Notes: a model not told the origin generated them from the sequence alone. A DNA stretch of 44,208 nt from Giesbergeria sp. (GCA_017985015.1 JAGNYI010000025.1:1-44208), one strand, 5' to 3'. Counted from the stretch's first letter, positions 17,269-28,720 are shown. Made by a program: numbers and translations.

Positions 17269-19044
17269 TCAAAACGACTCCCAGTCGCCCTCAGCGCCGG
17301 TCGCGGTAGAAGCCACCTTGGGCGCCGGACCTGGCGCCGATGCCGACGAGCGCAACGCCGGCCGCGCCGTCGGTGTTGGCGCTTGAGACGCAGCAATTTT
17401 CCTGCGGGGTGGCGTGGCTGACTTGCCTGGCGGGACCGACGGCCGCGGCGGCGCAGCGCGCCGCGGCGCCAGTGGCGCGGCGGGTGACGCCACCAGGGCA
17501 GCTCCACCCAGTTTGAAGGTAGACACCACCTGCGCCAACTGCTCGGCCTGCTCGCGCAGGCTTTGTGCGGCTGCCGCGCTTTCCTCCACCAGCGCGGCGT
17601 TCTGCTGTGTCATCTGGTCCAAGTTGCCCACCGCCTGATTGACCTGCGAGATGCCGGAACTTTGCTCGGTCGATGCCGCCGTGATCTCGCCGATCATGTC
17701 GGTCACGCGCTGCACCGACTGCACGATGTCTTCCATGGTGGTGCCCGCTTCCTGCACCAGGCGCGAGCCGGTTTCCACGCGTTCCACACTGGCGCCGATC
17801 AGGGCCTTGATCTCTTTGGCCGCGTCGGCGCTGCGCCCGGCCAGGCTGCGCACTTCGCTCGCCACCACGGCAAAGCCGCGCCCCTGCTCGCCCGCGCGCG
17901 CGGCCTCGACGGCGGCATTGAGCGCCAGGATGTTGGTCTGGAAAGCAATGCCGTCGATGACGCCAATGATGTCGGCGATCTTCTTGCTGCTCTGATTGAT
18001 TTCGTCCATGGTGCTGACCACCTGCGTGACCACGGCGCCGCCACGCTGCGCCACGCCGCTGGCACTGGCCGCGAGGCTGCTGGCCTGCTGGGCGCTGCCG
18101 GCGCTTTGCGCGATGGTGCTGGTGAACTGTTCCATGGCAGCGGCCGTCTCCTGCAGGTTGCTCGCCGTCTGCTCGGTGCGCGCCGACAGGTCGTGGTTGC
18201 CGGTGGCGATTTCGGTGCTGGCGATGGCGATGCTGTCGGTGCTGTTGCGAACGCGCTGCACGGTGCCCGCCAGCGATGCGCTCATGGCGTAGAGCGAGCG
18301 CAGCAGGTCGCCGAATTCGTCGCCGCGCGCAATGGTTACGCGCTGGCTCAGGTCGCCGCCCGCAATGACGGCGGCCAGCGCATTGGCTTGCTGCAGGGGC
18401 TGGGCAATGCTGCGAATCAGATAGTAGGCGCCTACGACGATGCCCAGCACCAAGAGTCCAACCGCCAGCGCCGCCAGCTTGACCGTGTTCATGCCTTGGC
18501 GGCCCAGTTCGTCGCGGGTCTCCTGCATGAGCTGCTTTTCAAGCTGGACAAATTCCTCCAATGTCTTCACATAGGCCGTGGAGGCCGGAATGTAGGTCTG
18601 TTTGACAAACACAATGGCTTGCCCGGCCTGCCCATCCGCCTGGAGTTTTTGCGCCTGGGCACGCTGCTCGGCCATGTTCTTGCGCGCGGCGGCAATCTTG
18701 GTCATCTGCGCTTTTTCGCGCTCGGTCAGACCCATGCCTTCGAGTGACTTTTGCACCTCGCTGATTTGCGCCGAGGTGGCGGCCATTGCCTCCTTGAACT
18801 CGGACTCCATGGCGGGTTCCCCGCTGAGGTTCAGCGCCAGCGTGCGCACGGCATTGATTTCGGTCAGGCCAGCCCATTTCACGACGGCGTCGTGGCGCTG
18901 GCTTGCTTCGGCAATCACGATCTCGCTTTGCGCGCGCGTCGCGGCCGAGCGGTAGCCCGAAAACCCGACAACGCCCACCAACAGCACCACGATGGCGGCG
19001 ACGGCCAGCCACAGCTTGTGGCCCATTTTCAAATGGTGAAACAT
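17269..19044 (-). CDS. Methyl-accepting chemotaxis protein with C-terminal CheR/CheB tether
   Basis: This transmembrane chemoreceptor has 591 residues. The start at 19044 has AAGGAG 6 bases upstream. Helix 1 is at about 11-31, followed by a four-helix-bundle-like periplasmic domain to about 190, helix 2 at about 190-212, HAMP to about 265, and a long cytoplasmic coiled coil. The conserved signalling hairpin is IDGIAFQTNILALNAAVEAA / RAGEQGRGFAVVASEVRSLA. The kinase-control tip and adaptation helices look complete. A Pro/Ala-rich linker (about 520-585) ends in DWESF, close to the NWETF pentapeptide that recruits CheR and CheB in E. coli Tar and Tsr. The ligand is unknown. It is 86 bases upstream of the pseudopilin-like gene on the same strand. 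Confidence 0.95.
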   Translation of the reverse strand: MFHHLKMGHKLWLAVAAIVVLLVGVVGFSGYRSAATRAQSEIVIAEASQRHDAVVKWAGLTEINAVRTLALNLSGEPAMESEFKEAMAATSAQISEVQKSLEGMGLTEREKAQMTKIAAARKNMAEQRAQAQKLQADGQAGQAIVFVKQTYIPASTAYVKTLEEFVQLEKQLMQETRDELGRQGMNTVKLAALAVGLLVLGIVVGAYYLIRSIAQPLQQANALAAVIAGGDLSQRVTIARGDEFGDLLRSLYAMSASLAGTVQRVRNSTDSIAIASTEIATGNHDLSARTEQTASNLQETAAAMEQFTSTIAQSAGSAQQASSLAASASGVAQRGGAVVTQVVSTMDEINQSSKKIADIIGVIDGIAFQTNILALNAAVEAARAGEQGRGFAVVASEVRSLAGRSADAAKEIKALIGASVERVETGSRLVQEAGTTMEDIVQSVQRVTDMIGEITAASTEQSSGISQVNQAVGNLDQMTQQNAALVEESAAAAQSLREQAEQLAQVVSTFKLGGAALVASPAAPLAPRRAAPPRPSVPPGKSATPPRRKIAASQAPTPTARPALRSSASAPGPAPKVASTATGAEGDWESF

Positions 19045-19193
19045 GGCGGCTCCTTATTCAGTCTGAAACAAATTGTGCTCATTGTGGGGGTTTTGCGCCA
19101 TGCTTTATTGCAATGCAAATCCGGCGCGGCAGTTTCAGGCATGGGCGCTTCGGTTGGTTGCTTCACCGATCACTTCACCCGCCATTCCGCCCA

Positions 19194-21539
<2,346 letters not shown>

Positions 21540-21588
21540 CGGAACCGTTGCATCCAGCGCCCAGAGTGGGCGAAAAACTATGAATTTA

Positions 21589-21630
21589 ATAGCTATAAAC
21601 GCTTACCAGATAAGCGCTAGGGGCCAAAAA
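21589..21630 (+). repeat. Dispersed hairpin repeat, copy B (parE-parC gap)
   Basis: ATAGCT (21589-21594) is followed after exactly 17 bases by AAGCGCT (21612-21618) and aggGGCCAAAAA. The centre forms the cleanest hairpin of the five copies: CGCTTA pairs with TAAGCG around the five-base loop CCAGA. Because parE and parC are read leftward, the transcript carries the complementary form. Confidence 0.78.
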
Positions 21631-21640
21631 CACCTAAAAA

Positions 21641-23638
21641 TCAGACATCGATCTCGACGCTGTCGCCATGCAGCTCCATCAGCTCACGCCGCGCGCCGGC
21701 CTCGCCCTTGCCCATGAGCTTGGTGATCAGGCTCTCAGTGGCGTCAAAGCCGAGGGCCCCCAGCTGCACCGGCAAGAGGCGCCGGGTGTCCGGGTTGAGC
21801 GTGGTTTCCCACAATTGCCCGGCGTTCATCTCGCCCAGGCCCTTGAAGCGGCTGATGGCACATTTCTCGGGCGGCACGCCGTCTTTGGCGCTCTTGTCAA
21901 GAATGGCCGCAAGCTCGCCGTCGTCCAGCGCATACATCTTGGCCGCAGGCTTCTTGCCGCGCGCCGGCACGTCCACCCGGAACAGCGGCGGGCGCGCCAC
22001 GTAGATGTGGCCGGTGTCGATGAGCTTGGGGAAATGCCGGAAGAAAAGCGTGAGCAGCAGCACCTGAATGTGCGAGCCGTCCACGTCGGCGTCCGACAGG
22101 ATGCAGATCTTGCCGTAGCGCAGACCACTCAGATCGGGCTCGTCATTCGGCCCATGCGGATCGACGCCAATCGCCACCGCAATGTCGTGGATTTCGTTGT
22201 TGGCAAACAGCCGGTCGCGCTCCACCTCCCAGGTGTTGAGCACCTTGCCGCGCAGCGGCAGCACGGCCTGGGTCTCCTTGTCGCGGCCCATCTTGGCGCT
22301 GCCACCGGCCGAGTCGCCTTCCACAAGAAAGACTTCGTTGTAGGCGAGGTCGCGGCTCTCGCAATCGGTCAATTTGCCGGGCAGCACGGCCACGCCCGAG
22401 CCCTTGCGCTTTTCCACCTTCTGGCCGGCCTTCTGGCGTGTTTGCGCGGCCTTGATGGCCAGCTCAGCCAGCTTTTTTCCATATTCCACATGCTGGTTCA
22501 GCCACAGCTCCAACGCCGGGCGCACGAAACTCGATACCAGGCGCACCGCGTCGCGCGAATTGAGCCGCTCCTTGATCTGGCCCTGGAACTGCGGGTCCAG
22601 CACCTTGGCCGAGAGCACATAGCTGGCGCGCGCAAACACGTCCTCGGGCATCAGTTTCACGCCCTTGGGCAACAGGCTGTGCAGCTCGATGAAGCTCTTG
22701 ACCGCCTGGAACAAGCCATCGCGCAGGCCGCTCTCATGCGTGCCGCCGGCGCGGGTGGGGATCAGGTTGACGTAGCTCTCGCGCACCGGCGCGCCGTCTT
22801 CGGTAAAGGCCACGCACCACGAAGCGCCCTCGCCTTCGGCAAAGCTGTCGTCCTGGCGCCCGGCAAAGCCCTCGCCTTCAAACAAGGGGATCACCGGATC
22901 GGCGTTGAGCGTTTGCGACAAATAGTCGCGCAGGCCGCCCTTGAATTGCCAGGTCGTCGTGTCGCGCGTGTTCTCGTTGCTCAGCGTGACCGACACGCCA
23001 GGCATCAGCACCGCCTTGCTGCGCAGCAAATGCGTCAGCTCGTGCATGGGCAGCTGGCCCGATTCAAAATACCTGGCGTCGGGCCAGGCCCGCACGCTGG
23101 TGCCCTGACGCCGGTCGCCCGGGCCTTGGGCGCGCAGCACCAGCGGCTCGATGACGTCACCCGCTGCAAACGCCAGCGTGGCCACCTGGCCTTCGCGGTG
23201 GCTGGCCACTTCCATGCGCTGCGACAGCGCGTTGGTCACCGACACGCCCACCCCATGCAAACCACCCGAAAAGCTGTAGGCGCCGCCCTTGCCCTTGTCG
23301 AACTTGCCGCCCGCGTGCAACTGGGTGAACACCAGTTCAATGACCGGCGCGTTTTCTTCGGGGTGCATGCCAAAAGGAATGCCGCGGCCATCGTCGTCGA
23401 TGCTGACGGAGCCGTCCTGGTGCAGCGTGACCTTGATTTTTTTTCCGTGCCCCGCCAGGGCTTCATCGGCGGCGTTGTCGAGCACTTCCTGAATGATGTG
23501 CAGCGGGTTGTCGGTGCGCGTGTACATGCCCGGACGCTGCTTGACCGGCTCCAGGCCCTTGAGGACGCGGATCGAACCTTCGGAGTAATTGCTCAAATCG
23601 CTCGATGCGCTTGAAGTGGAGGGAAGTTTGGCTGCCAT
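21641..23638 (-). CDS. parE: DNA topoisomerase IV subunit B
   Basis: This is the ATPase subunit of topoisomerase IV, with 665 residues. The start at 23638 (MAAKLPSTSSASSDLSNYSE) gives the family length; the frame stays open far upstream, but that region lies opposite the MFS gene and is not protein-like. The GHKL ATPase region has the DNAADEAL and GRGIPFGMH motifs and a Gly-rich lid (GGLHGVGVSVTNALS). The TOPRIM domain has EGDSAGGSAKMGRD and DADVDGSHI, which hold the metal ligands. The C-terminal FKGLGEMNAGQLWETT block is typical of ParE. The enzyme feeds ATP energy to ParC strand passage. It is divergent from the MFS transporter across 108 bases. Confidence 0.96.
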   Translation of the reverse strand: MAAKLPSTSSASSDLSNYSEGSIRVLKGLEPVKQRPGMYTRTDNPLHIIQEVLDNAADEALAGHGKKIKVTLHQDGSVSIDDDGRGIPFGMHPEENAPVIELVFTQLHAGGKFDKGKGGAYSFSGGLHGVGVSVTNALSQRMEVASHREGQVATLAFAAGDVIEPLVLRAQGPGDRRQGTSVRAWPDARYFESGQLPMHELTHLLRSKAVLMPGVSVTLSNENTRDTTTWQFKGGLRDYLSQTLNADPVIPLFEGEGFAGRQDDSFAEGEGASWCVAFTEDGAPVRESYVNLIPTRAGGTHESGLRDGLFQAVKSFIELHSLLPKGVKLMPEDVFARASYVLSAKVLDPQFQGQIKERLNSRDAVRLVSSFVRPALELWLNQHVEYGKKLAELAIKAAQTRQKAGQKVEKRKGSGVAVLPGKLTDCESRDLAYNEVFLVEGDSAGGSAKMGRDKETQAVLPLRGKVLNTWEVERDRLFANNEIHDIAVAIGVDPHGPNDEPDLSGLRYGKICILSDADVDGSHIQVLLLTLFFRHFPKLIDTGHIYVARPPLFRVDVPARGKKPAAKMYALDDGELAAILDKSAKDGVPPEKCAISRFKGLGEMNAGQLWETTLNPDTRRLLPVQLGALGFDATESLITKLMGKGEAGARRELMELHGDSVEIDV

Positions 23639-23746
23639 GGGCGCGAATTGTAGTGGCCTCACTGGATGGAACCCCAGCCCGGCATGGTGTGCACTGGCCC
23701 CCACGGCGACAGCGGGTTGCCGGGCAATTGGATACATTTCTTGTCT

Positions 23747-24979
23747 ATGCACGCCGCAACCCACGCCGCTCCTCCCAAGCTTTCCATGTTCCAGGTGCTT
23801 GCCTGCGGCGCCGCCGTGGTGACGCTTTCCATGGGCATACGCCACGGCTTTGGGCTGTGGCTGCAGCCCATCACGCAAGAGATGGGCTGGACGCGCCAGT
23901 CCTTTGCCCTGGCCCTCGCGATCCAGAACCTGTCCTGGGGCGTGATCGGCGTGTTCGCCGGCATGGTGGCCGACCGCTTTGGCGCCTTTCGGGTGCTGAT
24001 CGGCGGCGCCGTGCTGTATGCGCTGGGTCTTGTGGGCATGGCACTTTCGCCCACGGAGACCTTGTTTGCACTGACCACGGGCGTGCTGATCGGAGCGGCG
24101 CAGGCCGGCACCACCTACGCCGTGATCTACGGCGTGCTGGGCCGGCAGATTGCGCCGGAGAAGCGTTCCTGGGCCATGGGCGTGGCGGCAGCAGCGGGTT
24201 CCTTTGGGCAGTTCCTGATGGTGCCCGTGGAGGGCTTTCTCATCACTTCGCTCGGCTGGCAACAAGCCCTGCTGGTCCTCTCCGCCATGGTGCTGCTGAT
24301 CGTGCCGCTGGCCTTCTGGCTGCGCGAACCGCGCTATGCCGGCGTCGCGCCAGTGGAGCGCACGCAGGGCATCGGCGCGGCACTGTCCGAAGCGCTGCGC
24401 TATCGCAGCTTTTTGCTGTTGACTGCAGGCTACTTCGTGTGTGGCTTTCAGGTGGTTTTCATTGGCGTGCACCTGCCCAGCTACCTGCGCGATCATGGCC
24501 TGAGCCCGCAGGTGGCCAGCTATTCGCTGGCGCTGATCGGGCTGTGCAACGTGTTTGGCACCTATATCTCCGGTACGCTGGGCCAGCGCATGGCCAAGCG
24601 GCATATCCTGGCCTTCATCTACTTTGCACGCGCCATCGTCATCACCGTGTTTCTGCTGGCGCCGCTGACTCCGACGTCGGTGTACCTCTTCTCGGCGGTG
24701 ATGGGCGCGCTGTGGCTTTCCACCGTACCGCCCACGAACGCGGCCGTGGCGCAGATTTTTGGTGTGCAGCACCTCTCGATGCTGGGCGGCTTCGTCTTCT
24801 TCAGCCACCAGGTGGGCAGCTTCATGGGCGTGTGGCTGGGCGGCTATCTGTATGACCGCACCGGCAGCTACGACATCGTCTGGGTACTGGCCATTGCACT
24901 GGGCGTGCTGGCCGGCCTGATCAACCTGCCCGTGCGCGAACACCCCATTGCCCGGGGCGGCGCAGCACTGGCCGCATGA
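23747..24979 (+). CDS. Major facilitator superfamily transporter
   Basis: This inner-membrane secondary transporter has 410 residues and about 12 hydrophobic helices. The region between helices 2 and 3 reads AGMVADRFGAFRVLIGG, a match to the MFS loop signature G-x-x-x-D-R-x-G, and the N-terminal MGIRHGFGLWLQPITQEMGW resembles monocarboxylate/oxalate-type MFS proteins. The substrate cannot be assigned. The start at 23747 is preferred on length, although no strong ribosome site is visible; in-frame ATGs at 23666 and 23786 are alternatives. The stop overlaps the start of a 48-residue membrane peptide (ATGA), implying translational coupling. Confidence 0.9.
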   Translation: MHAATHAAPPKLSMFQVLACGAAVVTLSMGIRHGFGLWLQPITQEMGWTRQSFALALAIQNLSWGVIGVFAGMVADRFGAFRVLIGGAVLYALGLVGMALSPTETLFALTTGVLIGAAQAGTTYAVIYGVLGRQIAPEKRSWAMGVAAAAGSFGQFLMVPVEGFLITSLGWQQALLVLSAMVLLIVPLAFWLREPRYAGVAPVERTQGIGAALSEALRYRSFLLLTAGYFVCGFQVVFIGVHLPSYLRDHGLSPQVASYSLALIGLCNVFGTYISGTLGQRMAKRHILAFIYFARAIVITVFLLAPLTPTSVYLFSAVMGALWLSTVPPTNAAVAQIFGVQHLSMLGGFVFFSHQVGSFMGVWLGGYLYDRTGSYDIVWVLAIALGVLAGLINLPVREHPIARGGAALAA

Positions 24980-25122
24980 TGCAGCAGCGCAGTCCCCGCA
25001 AAGCCTGGCAGCGCTGGGCGGTGACGGCCGTACTGCTGGTGGCCGCAGCAGCGGTGTTTGCGCTCTACCAGCGGCCCGATTTTTTGATCATGCTGGCCGA
25101 TCAGGTCTGGGCCTGCTTTTGA
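24976..25122 (+). CDS. 48-residue single-helix membrane peptide
   Basis: This very small gene overlaps the MFS stop by 4 bases (ATGA at 24976-24979). It encodes a basic N-terminus (MMQQRSPRKAWQRW), one hydrophobic helix (VTAVLLVAAAAVFAL) and a short tail ending in DQVWACF. The charge pattern predicts an N-in, C-out topology. The family is not recognised. The overlap and plausible composition support a real gene. It could be a small partner of the transporter or simply a conserved orphan. The dispersed repeat begins 10 bases after its stop. Confidence 0.6.
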   Translation: MMQQRSPRKAWQRWAVTAVLLVAAAAVFALYQRPDFLIMLADQVWACF

Positions 25123-25132
25123 TTTTTCAAGC

Positions 25133-25175
25133 AAAAATGGGGCCAAGCGCTTATCTGGAAAGCGTTTTCAGCTAT
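25133..25175 (-). repeat. Dispersed hairpin repeat, copy C (before the methyltransferase gene)
   Basis: On the minus strand, ATAGCT (25175-25170) is followed after exactly 17 bases by AAGCGCT (25152-25146) and tggCCCCATTTTT. CGCTT and AAGCG can pair around TCCAGAT. It ends 14 bases before the GTG start of the methyltransferase gene and so occupies most of that gene's leader. Confidence 0.75.
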
Positions 25176-25189
25176 CATTTTTAAGTATT

Positions 25190-25744
25190 GTGGCAATGGC
25201 ATCGACACAAGCCTCCGAATGGGTGCGCCGCTGGTCGCACTTGGTGCCCGCCGGCACACGCGTACTCGATCTTGCCTGCGGCTACGGCAGACATATGCGG
25301 TGGTTTGCAGAGCGCGGCCACCCCGTGCTGGGCGTGGACCGGGCCACCGATGCCCTGCAGGCCGCTGCGGTGTTGGGCGAGGTGCTGCAGTCCGATCTGG
25401 AATCGGCCCCCTGGCCACTTGCCGGCCAGCAGTTTGGCGCGGTGGTGGTCAGCAATTATCTTTGGCGAGCGCTGTTCGGGCACATCGTGCAAAGCGTGGC
25501 ACCGGGTGGCGTGCTGCTCTACGAGACCTTTGCCCAAGGCAACGAGAGCGTGGGCAAGCCCTCCAATCCCGATTTTCTGCTCAGGCCGGGTGAACTTCTG
25601 CACGCCTTCAGCGATCTGCACGTGGTGGCCTATGAAGATGGTTTTCTCAATCACCCCGCACGTTATGTGCAACGCATTGCGGCCGTTCGCCCGCTGACCG
25701 ACGCGTCAACAGCCGCGCGGTGGCCGCTGGGAGCAGCGCTCTAA
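25190..25744 (+). CDS. Class I SAM-dependent methyltransferase
   Basis: This small cytosolic methyltransferase has 184 residues, about the minimum for a Rossmann-fold enzyme. Motif I is VLDLACGYGRHM (residues about 25-36). The acidic end of strand 2 is GVDRATDAL, motif II/III is QSDLESAPW, and motif IV is FGAVVVSNYLWR, followed by VAPGGVLLYETFAQGNE (motif VI area). The resemblance is to TehB-like and UbiE-like methyltransferases, but the acceptor is not identifiable. The start is the GTG at 25190; an ATG two codons later (25196) is equally possible. No clear ribosome site is seen. The leader is largely the dispersed repeat, which may matter for expression. Confidence 0.88.
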   Translation: MAMASTQASEWVRRWSHLVPAGTRVLDLACGYGRHMRWFAERGHPVLGVDRATDALQAAAVLGEVLQSDLESAPWPLAGQQFGAVVVSNYLWRALFGHIVQSVAPGGVLLYETFAQGNESVGKPSNPDFLLRPGELLHAFSDLHVVAYEDGFLNHPARYVQRIAAVRPLTDASTAARWPLGAAL

Positions 25745-25819
25745 GGATGTACCCCATGCAGCCACGCCGCAGTGCGGGTGTGGCCCGCTAGAATGCCTCT
25801 TTGCGTTTTTTTCGCTGAC

Positions 25820-26716
25820 ATGACCTCTTCCCGTCCGCTTCTCACTGGCAGCATCGTCGCCCTCGTCACGCCCATGCACGAAGATGGCAGCGTCGACTAT
25901 GGCGCGCTGCGCAAACTGATCGACTGGCACATTGCCGAGGGCACCGACTGCATCGGCGTGGTGGGAACCACGGGCGAATCGCCCACCGTGGATGTCGAAG
26001 AACACTGCGAAATCATTCGCGTGAGCGTGGAGCAGGCTGCGGGCCGCGTGCCCGTGATGGCCGGCTGCGGCGCCAACTCCACCAAAGAGGCGATTGAGCT
26101 GGCACGCTTTGCCCACGGTGTGGGGGCCGACAGCCAGTTGCAAGTGGTGCCTTACTACAACAAGCCCACCCAAGAAGGCCAGTACCAGCACTTCAAGGCG
26201 ATTGCCGAGGCCACCGGTGAGTTGCCCATCGTGCTCTATAACGTGCCGGGCCGCTCGGTGGGCGACATGTTGCACGACACTGTGCTGCGCCTGGCGCAGG
26301 TGCCCGGCATCATCGGCATCAAGGAAGCCACGGGCAACATCGAGCGCGCGCAGTGGCTGATCCGCGACCTGCCCAAGGACTTCGCCATTTATTCGGGTGA
26401 CGACCCCACGGCTGTCGCCCTCATGCTCTGCGGCGGGCACGGCAATATCAGCGTCACGGCCAACGTGGCACCGCGGCTGATGCACGAGTTGTGCGTGGCG
26501 GCATTGGCGGGCGACGTTCGCCGCGCCATGGAAATTCAGTTTCGCCTGATGCCGGTGCACAAGAATCTGTTCATCGAAGCCAACCCGATTCCGGTCAAGT
26601 GGGCCATGTCCCGCATGGGCCTGTGCGGCGGCACCATGCGCTTGCCGATGACACCGCTCAGCACGGTCCACGAGGCTGCTGTCGAAGGCGCACTGCGCGC
26701 CAGCGGCCTGCTCTGA
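25820..26716 (+). CDS. dapA: 4-hydroxy-tetrahydrodipicolinate synthase
   Basis: This enzyme condenses pyruvate with aspartate semialdehyde in the first committed step to lysine and diaminopimelate. It is a 298-residue TIM barrel. The Schiff-base lysine is K168 in [10 protein letters not shown], the catalytic tyrosine is Y140 in VLYNVPGRS, and the GTTGES motif is at 49-54. The start at 25820 ([15 protein letters not shown]) fits the family; an upstream in-frame extension to 25772 is unlikely. Next comes bamC, 43 bases downstream, the same dapA-nlpB/bamC neighbourhood as in E. coli. Feedback inhibition by lysine cannot be judged by eye. Confidence 0.97.
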   Translation: MTSSRPLLTGSIVALVTPMHEDGSVDYGALRKLIDWHIAEGTDCIGVVGTTGESPTVDVEEHCEIIRVSVEQAAGRVPVMAGCGANSTKEAIELARFAHGVGADSQLQVVPYYNKPTQEGQYQHFKAIAEATGELPIVLYNVPGRSVGDMLHDTVLRLAQVPGIIGIKEATGNIERAQWLIRDLPKDFAIYSGDDPTAVALMLCGGHGNISVTANVAPRLMHELCVAALAGDVRRAMEIQFRLMPVHKNLFIEANPIPVKWAMSRMGLCGGTMRLPMTPLSTVHEAAVEGALRASGLL

Positions 26717-26759
26717 TGGCGGCGCAGATCGGTTTTTCGAATTCAAGAGGATTTTCCGC

Positions 26760-27854
26760 GTGAAAAATGCTGCCCGATTTGGCCTGCTCGGCCTGACCAT
26801 TGCGTTGTCTGCCTGCTCGGTGCTGGAGGGCGACAAGATCGACTACAAAAGCGCTTCCAAGGGCCAGACGCTGGAAGTGCCACCCGACCTCAAGCAGCTC
26901 TCGCGCGACACGCGCTATTCCGTGCCCGGCGGTGTAGTGTCAGCCAACGCCCTCGAAGCGGGCAAAGCGACCCAAACGCCCGACAGCCAGGCGGCAGCCA
27001 ACCGCCTGGGTGACGTGCGCATCGAGCGCAATGGCGATCAGCGCTGGCTGGTGGTGCAGCGCCCGGTAGAAAAGCTCTGGGATCCGGTGCGCGATTTCTG
27101 GCTGGAAAACGGCTTCACGCTGGCGCAGGACCAAATCAACATCGGCATCATGGAGACCGACTGGGCCGAGAACCGGGCCAAGATTCCGCAGGATTTCGTT
27201 CGCTCCACGCTAGGCAAGGTTTTCGATTCGCTCTACTCCACCGGCGAGCGCGACAAGTTCCGCACCCGGCTGGAGCGTCTGCCCGATGGCAGCACCGAAA
27301 TTTACGTCAGCCACCGCGGCATGATCGAGGTCTACAACAGCACGGCCAAGGACTCCACGGTGTGGCAGCCGCGCCCGACCGATCCGGAACTGGAAGTCGA
27401 GTTCCTGCGCCGCATGATGGTCAAGCTCGGCGTGCCTGCAGAGGCAGCCCGTGCCGCCACAGCCTCGGCGCCCAAGGCGGCCAGCGTGCGCATCGCCAGT
27501 CAGGGCAACGCTCCGGTGGTGCAGATCGACGAAGCCTTTGAGCGCGCCTGGCGCAGGGTCGGCCTGACGCTCGATCGCACTGGTTTTACGGTGGAAGACC
27601 GCGACCGCAGCCAGGGCGTGTACTTCGTTCGTTATGTGGCCCCAGGCACCGACCAGAAAGAGCCCGGCTTCTTCGGCAAGGTCCTGGGCGTGTTTGGCAG
27701 CTCGAAAGCGGCCACGCCTCCGCTCAAGTACCGCATCGTCGTGCGCAGCGAAGGCAATGCCAGCGTCGTATCGGTGCTGGACGCCAGCGGTGCCCCTGAG
27801 AATTCGGAGAACGCCGCACGCATCGTGCGCGTCATTGCCGACGACCTGAAATAA
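26760..27854 (+). CDS. bamC: Outer-membrane assembly lipoprotein BamC
   Basis: This is a lipoprotein component of the BAM complex that inserts beta-barrel proteins into the outer membrane. The GTG start at 26760 has AAGAGG upstream. The signal peptide ends in lipobox L-S-A-C19. The mature protein begins with an unstructured, Pro-containing stretch (EVPPDLKQLSRD), as in E. coli BamC where it contacts BamD. Two helix-grip domains follow (about residues 85-215 and 250-350), the second opening with VQIDEAFERAWRRVGLTLD. At 364 residues it is slightly longer than E. coli BamC (344). It follows dapA and precedes an MBL-fold gene by 16 bases, so the three may share a transcript. Confidence 0.93.
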   Translation: MKNAARFGLLGLTIALSACSVLEGDKIDYKSASKGQTLEVPPDLKQLSRDTRYSVPGGVVSANALEAGKATQTPDSQAAANRLGDVRIERNGDQRWLVVQRPVEKLWDPVRDFWLENGFTLAQDQINIGIMETDWAENRAKIPQDFVRSTLGKVFDSLYSTGERDKFRTRLERLPDGSTEIYVSHRGMIEVYNSTAKDSTVWQPRPTDPELEVEFLRRMMVKLGVPAEAARAATASAPKAASVRIASQGNAPVVQIDEAFERAWRRVGLTLDRTGFTVEDRDRSQGVYFVRYVAPGTDQKEPGFFGKVLGVFGSSKAATPPLKYRIVVRSEGNASVVSVLDASGAPENSENAARIVRVIADDLK

Positions 27855-27870
27855 GAAGCCTAGAGCACGG

Positions 27871-28650
27871 ATGCTGCGTTTTTGCAGCCTGGGCAGCGGC
27901 AGTTCGGGCAACGCGACCGTCATCGAAGGAGCAAGGGGAGCCTCGGTGCGTCGCCTGCTTGTGGATTGCGGTTTTGGCCCCCGGCAACTCGCGCAGCGCC
28001 TGGCACGTGCAGGGCTGGCCTGCACCGACCTGGACGCCATCTTCATCACGCACGAGCACTCCGACCACGTCGGTTGCGCGCTTTCGTTCGCGCAGCAACA
28101 TGGCATTGCCTTGTGGATGAGCGCGGGGACGCACGCCGCCATTGGCAGCCCCGCCATCGGCCCACTCCTGCACTTGGTGCGTGACGGCGAATCCATCGAT
28201 CTTGGCGTATTGGAGGCGCGGCCCTTTACCGTTCCACACGATGCGCGCGAGCCCTTGCAACTGCGCTGCAGCGATGGCGCGAAGCACCTGGGCATCGCCA
28301 CAGACTTCGGGCATGCGACGCCCCACGTGTTGGCGCATCTCGCGGGTTGCCATGCACTTTTGCTCGAAGCCAACCACGACCAGCAATTGCTCGCGCAGTC
28401 CGCCTATCCCCCGTTTCTGAAGCGACGGATTGGCGGTACCCACGGCCATCTGGCCAACACCGCAGCCGCTGCTATCCTGGCCGCAGTGAGCCACCCTGGC
28501 TTGCGCCGGGTGGTGGCAGCCCACCTGAGCGAGCGCAACAACCGGCCCGAGCTCGTGCGCACGCTTTTCGCCCAGACCCTGGGCTGGGATGCGAACGCGA
28601 TCGAGATCGCCGATCCAGGGTGCGGCACGCCGTGGATGACTGTGGATTAG
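27871..28650 (+). CDS. MBL-fold metallohydrolase (YycJ/WalJ-like)
   Basis: This 259-residue cytosolic metallo-beta-lactamase-fold protein has the opening GSGSSGNATVIE, then LLVDCGFGPRQL, and the metal motif THEHSDHVG (H-x-H-x-D-H). Further metal-ligand candidates are VPHDA, TDFGH and AAHLSERNN. This pattern matches the YycJ/WalJ family, which has been linked to DNA exonuclease and cell-wall-stress functions in Firmicutes; its role in betaproteobacteria is not established. It follows bamC by 16 bases. The facing minus-strand terminator lies just after its stop. Confidence 0.9.
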   Translation: MLRFCSLGSGSSGNATVIEGARGASVRRLLVDCGFGPRQLAQRLARAGLACTDLDAIFITHEHSDHVGCALSFAQQHGIALWMSAGTHAAIGSPAIGPLLHLVRDGESIDLGVLEARPFTVPHDAREPLQLRCSDGAKHLGIATDFGHATPHVLAHLAGCHALLLEANHDQQLLAQSAYPPFLKRRIGGTHGHLANTAAAAILAAVSHPGLRRVVAAHLSERNNRPELVRTLFAQTLGWDANAIEIADPGCGTPWMTVD

Positions 28651-28676
28651 CACCGACCTGTATTCTCGACGGCCAC

Positions 28677-28706
28677 AAAAAAAGCCCCGGCAGGACGCAC
28701 GGGGCT
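28677..28706 (-). terminator. Intrinsic terminator after the small lipoprotein gene
   Basis: On the minus strand, AGCCCCG (28706-28700) pairs with CGGGGCT (28689-28683) and a run of seven T follows. It ends transcription of the lipoprotein gene at 28755-29006 before it reaches the MBL-fold gene on the other strand. Confidence 0.88.
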
Positions 28707-28720
28707 TGAATTTGAATCAA

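Noticed and set aside
19045-19193. Possible flagellar sigma-28 promoter before the chemoreceptor gene
   Set aside because: A TAAA is present, but the sequence 15 bases later does not resemble GCCGATAA.
21641-24943. Open frame of 1,100 codons extending parE upstream
   Set aside because: The extra 435 codons lie opposite the MFS gene, are rich in His/Gln/Arg in the way antisense frames of GC-rich genes are, and exceed the ParE family length. The start at 23638 fits.
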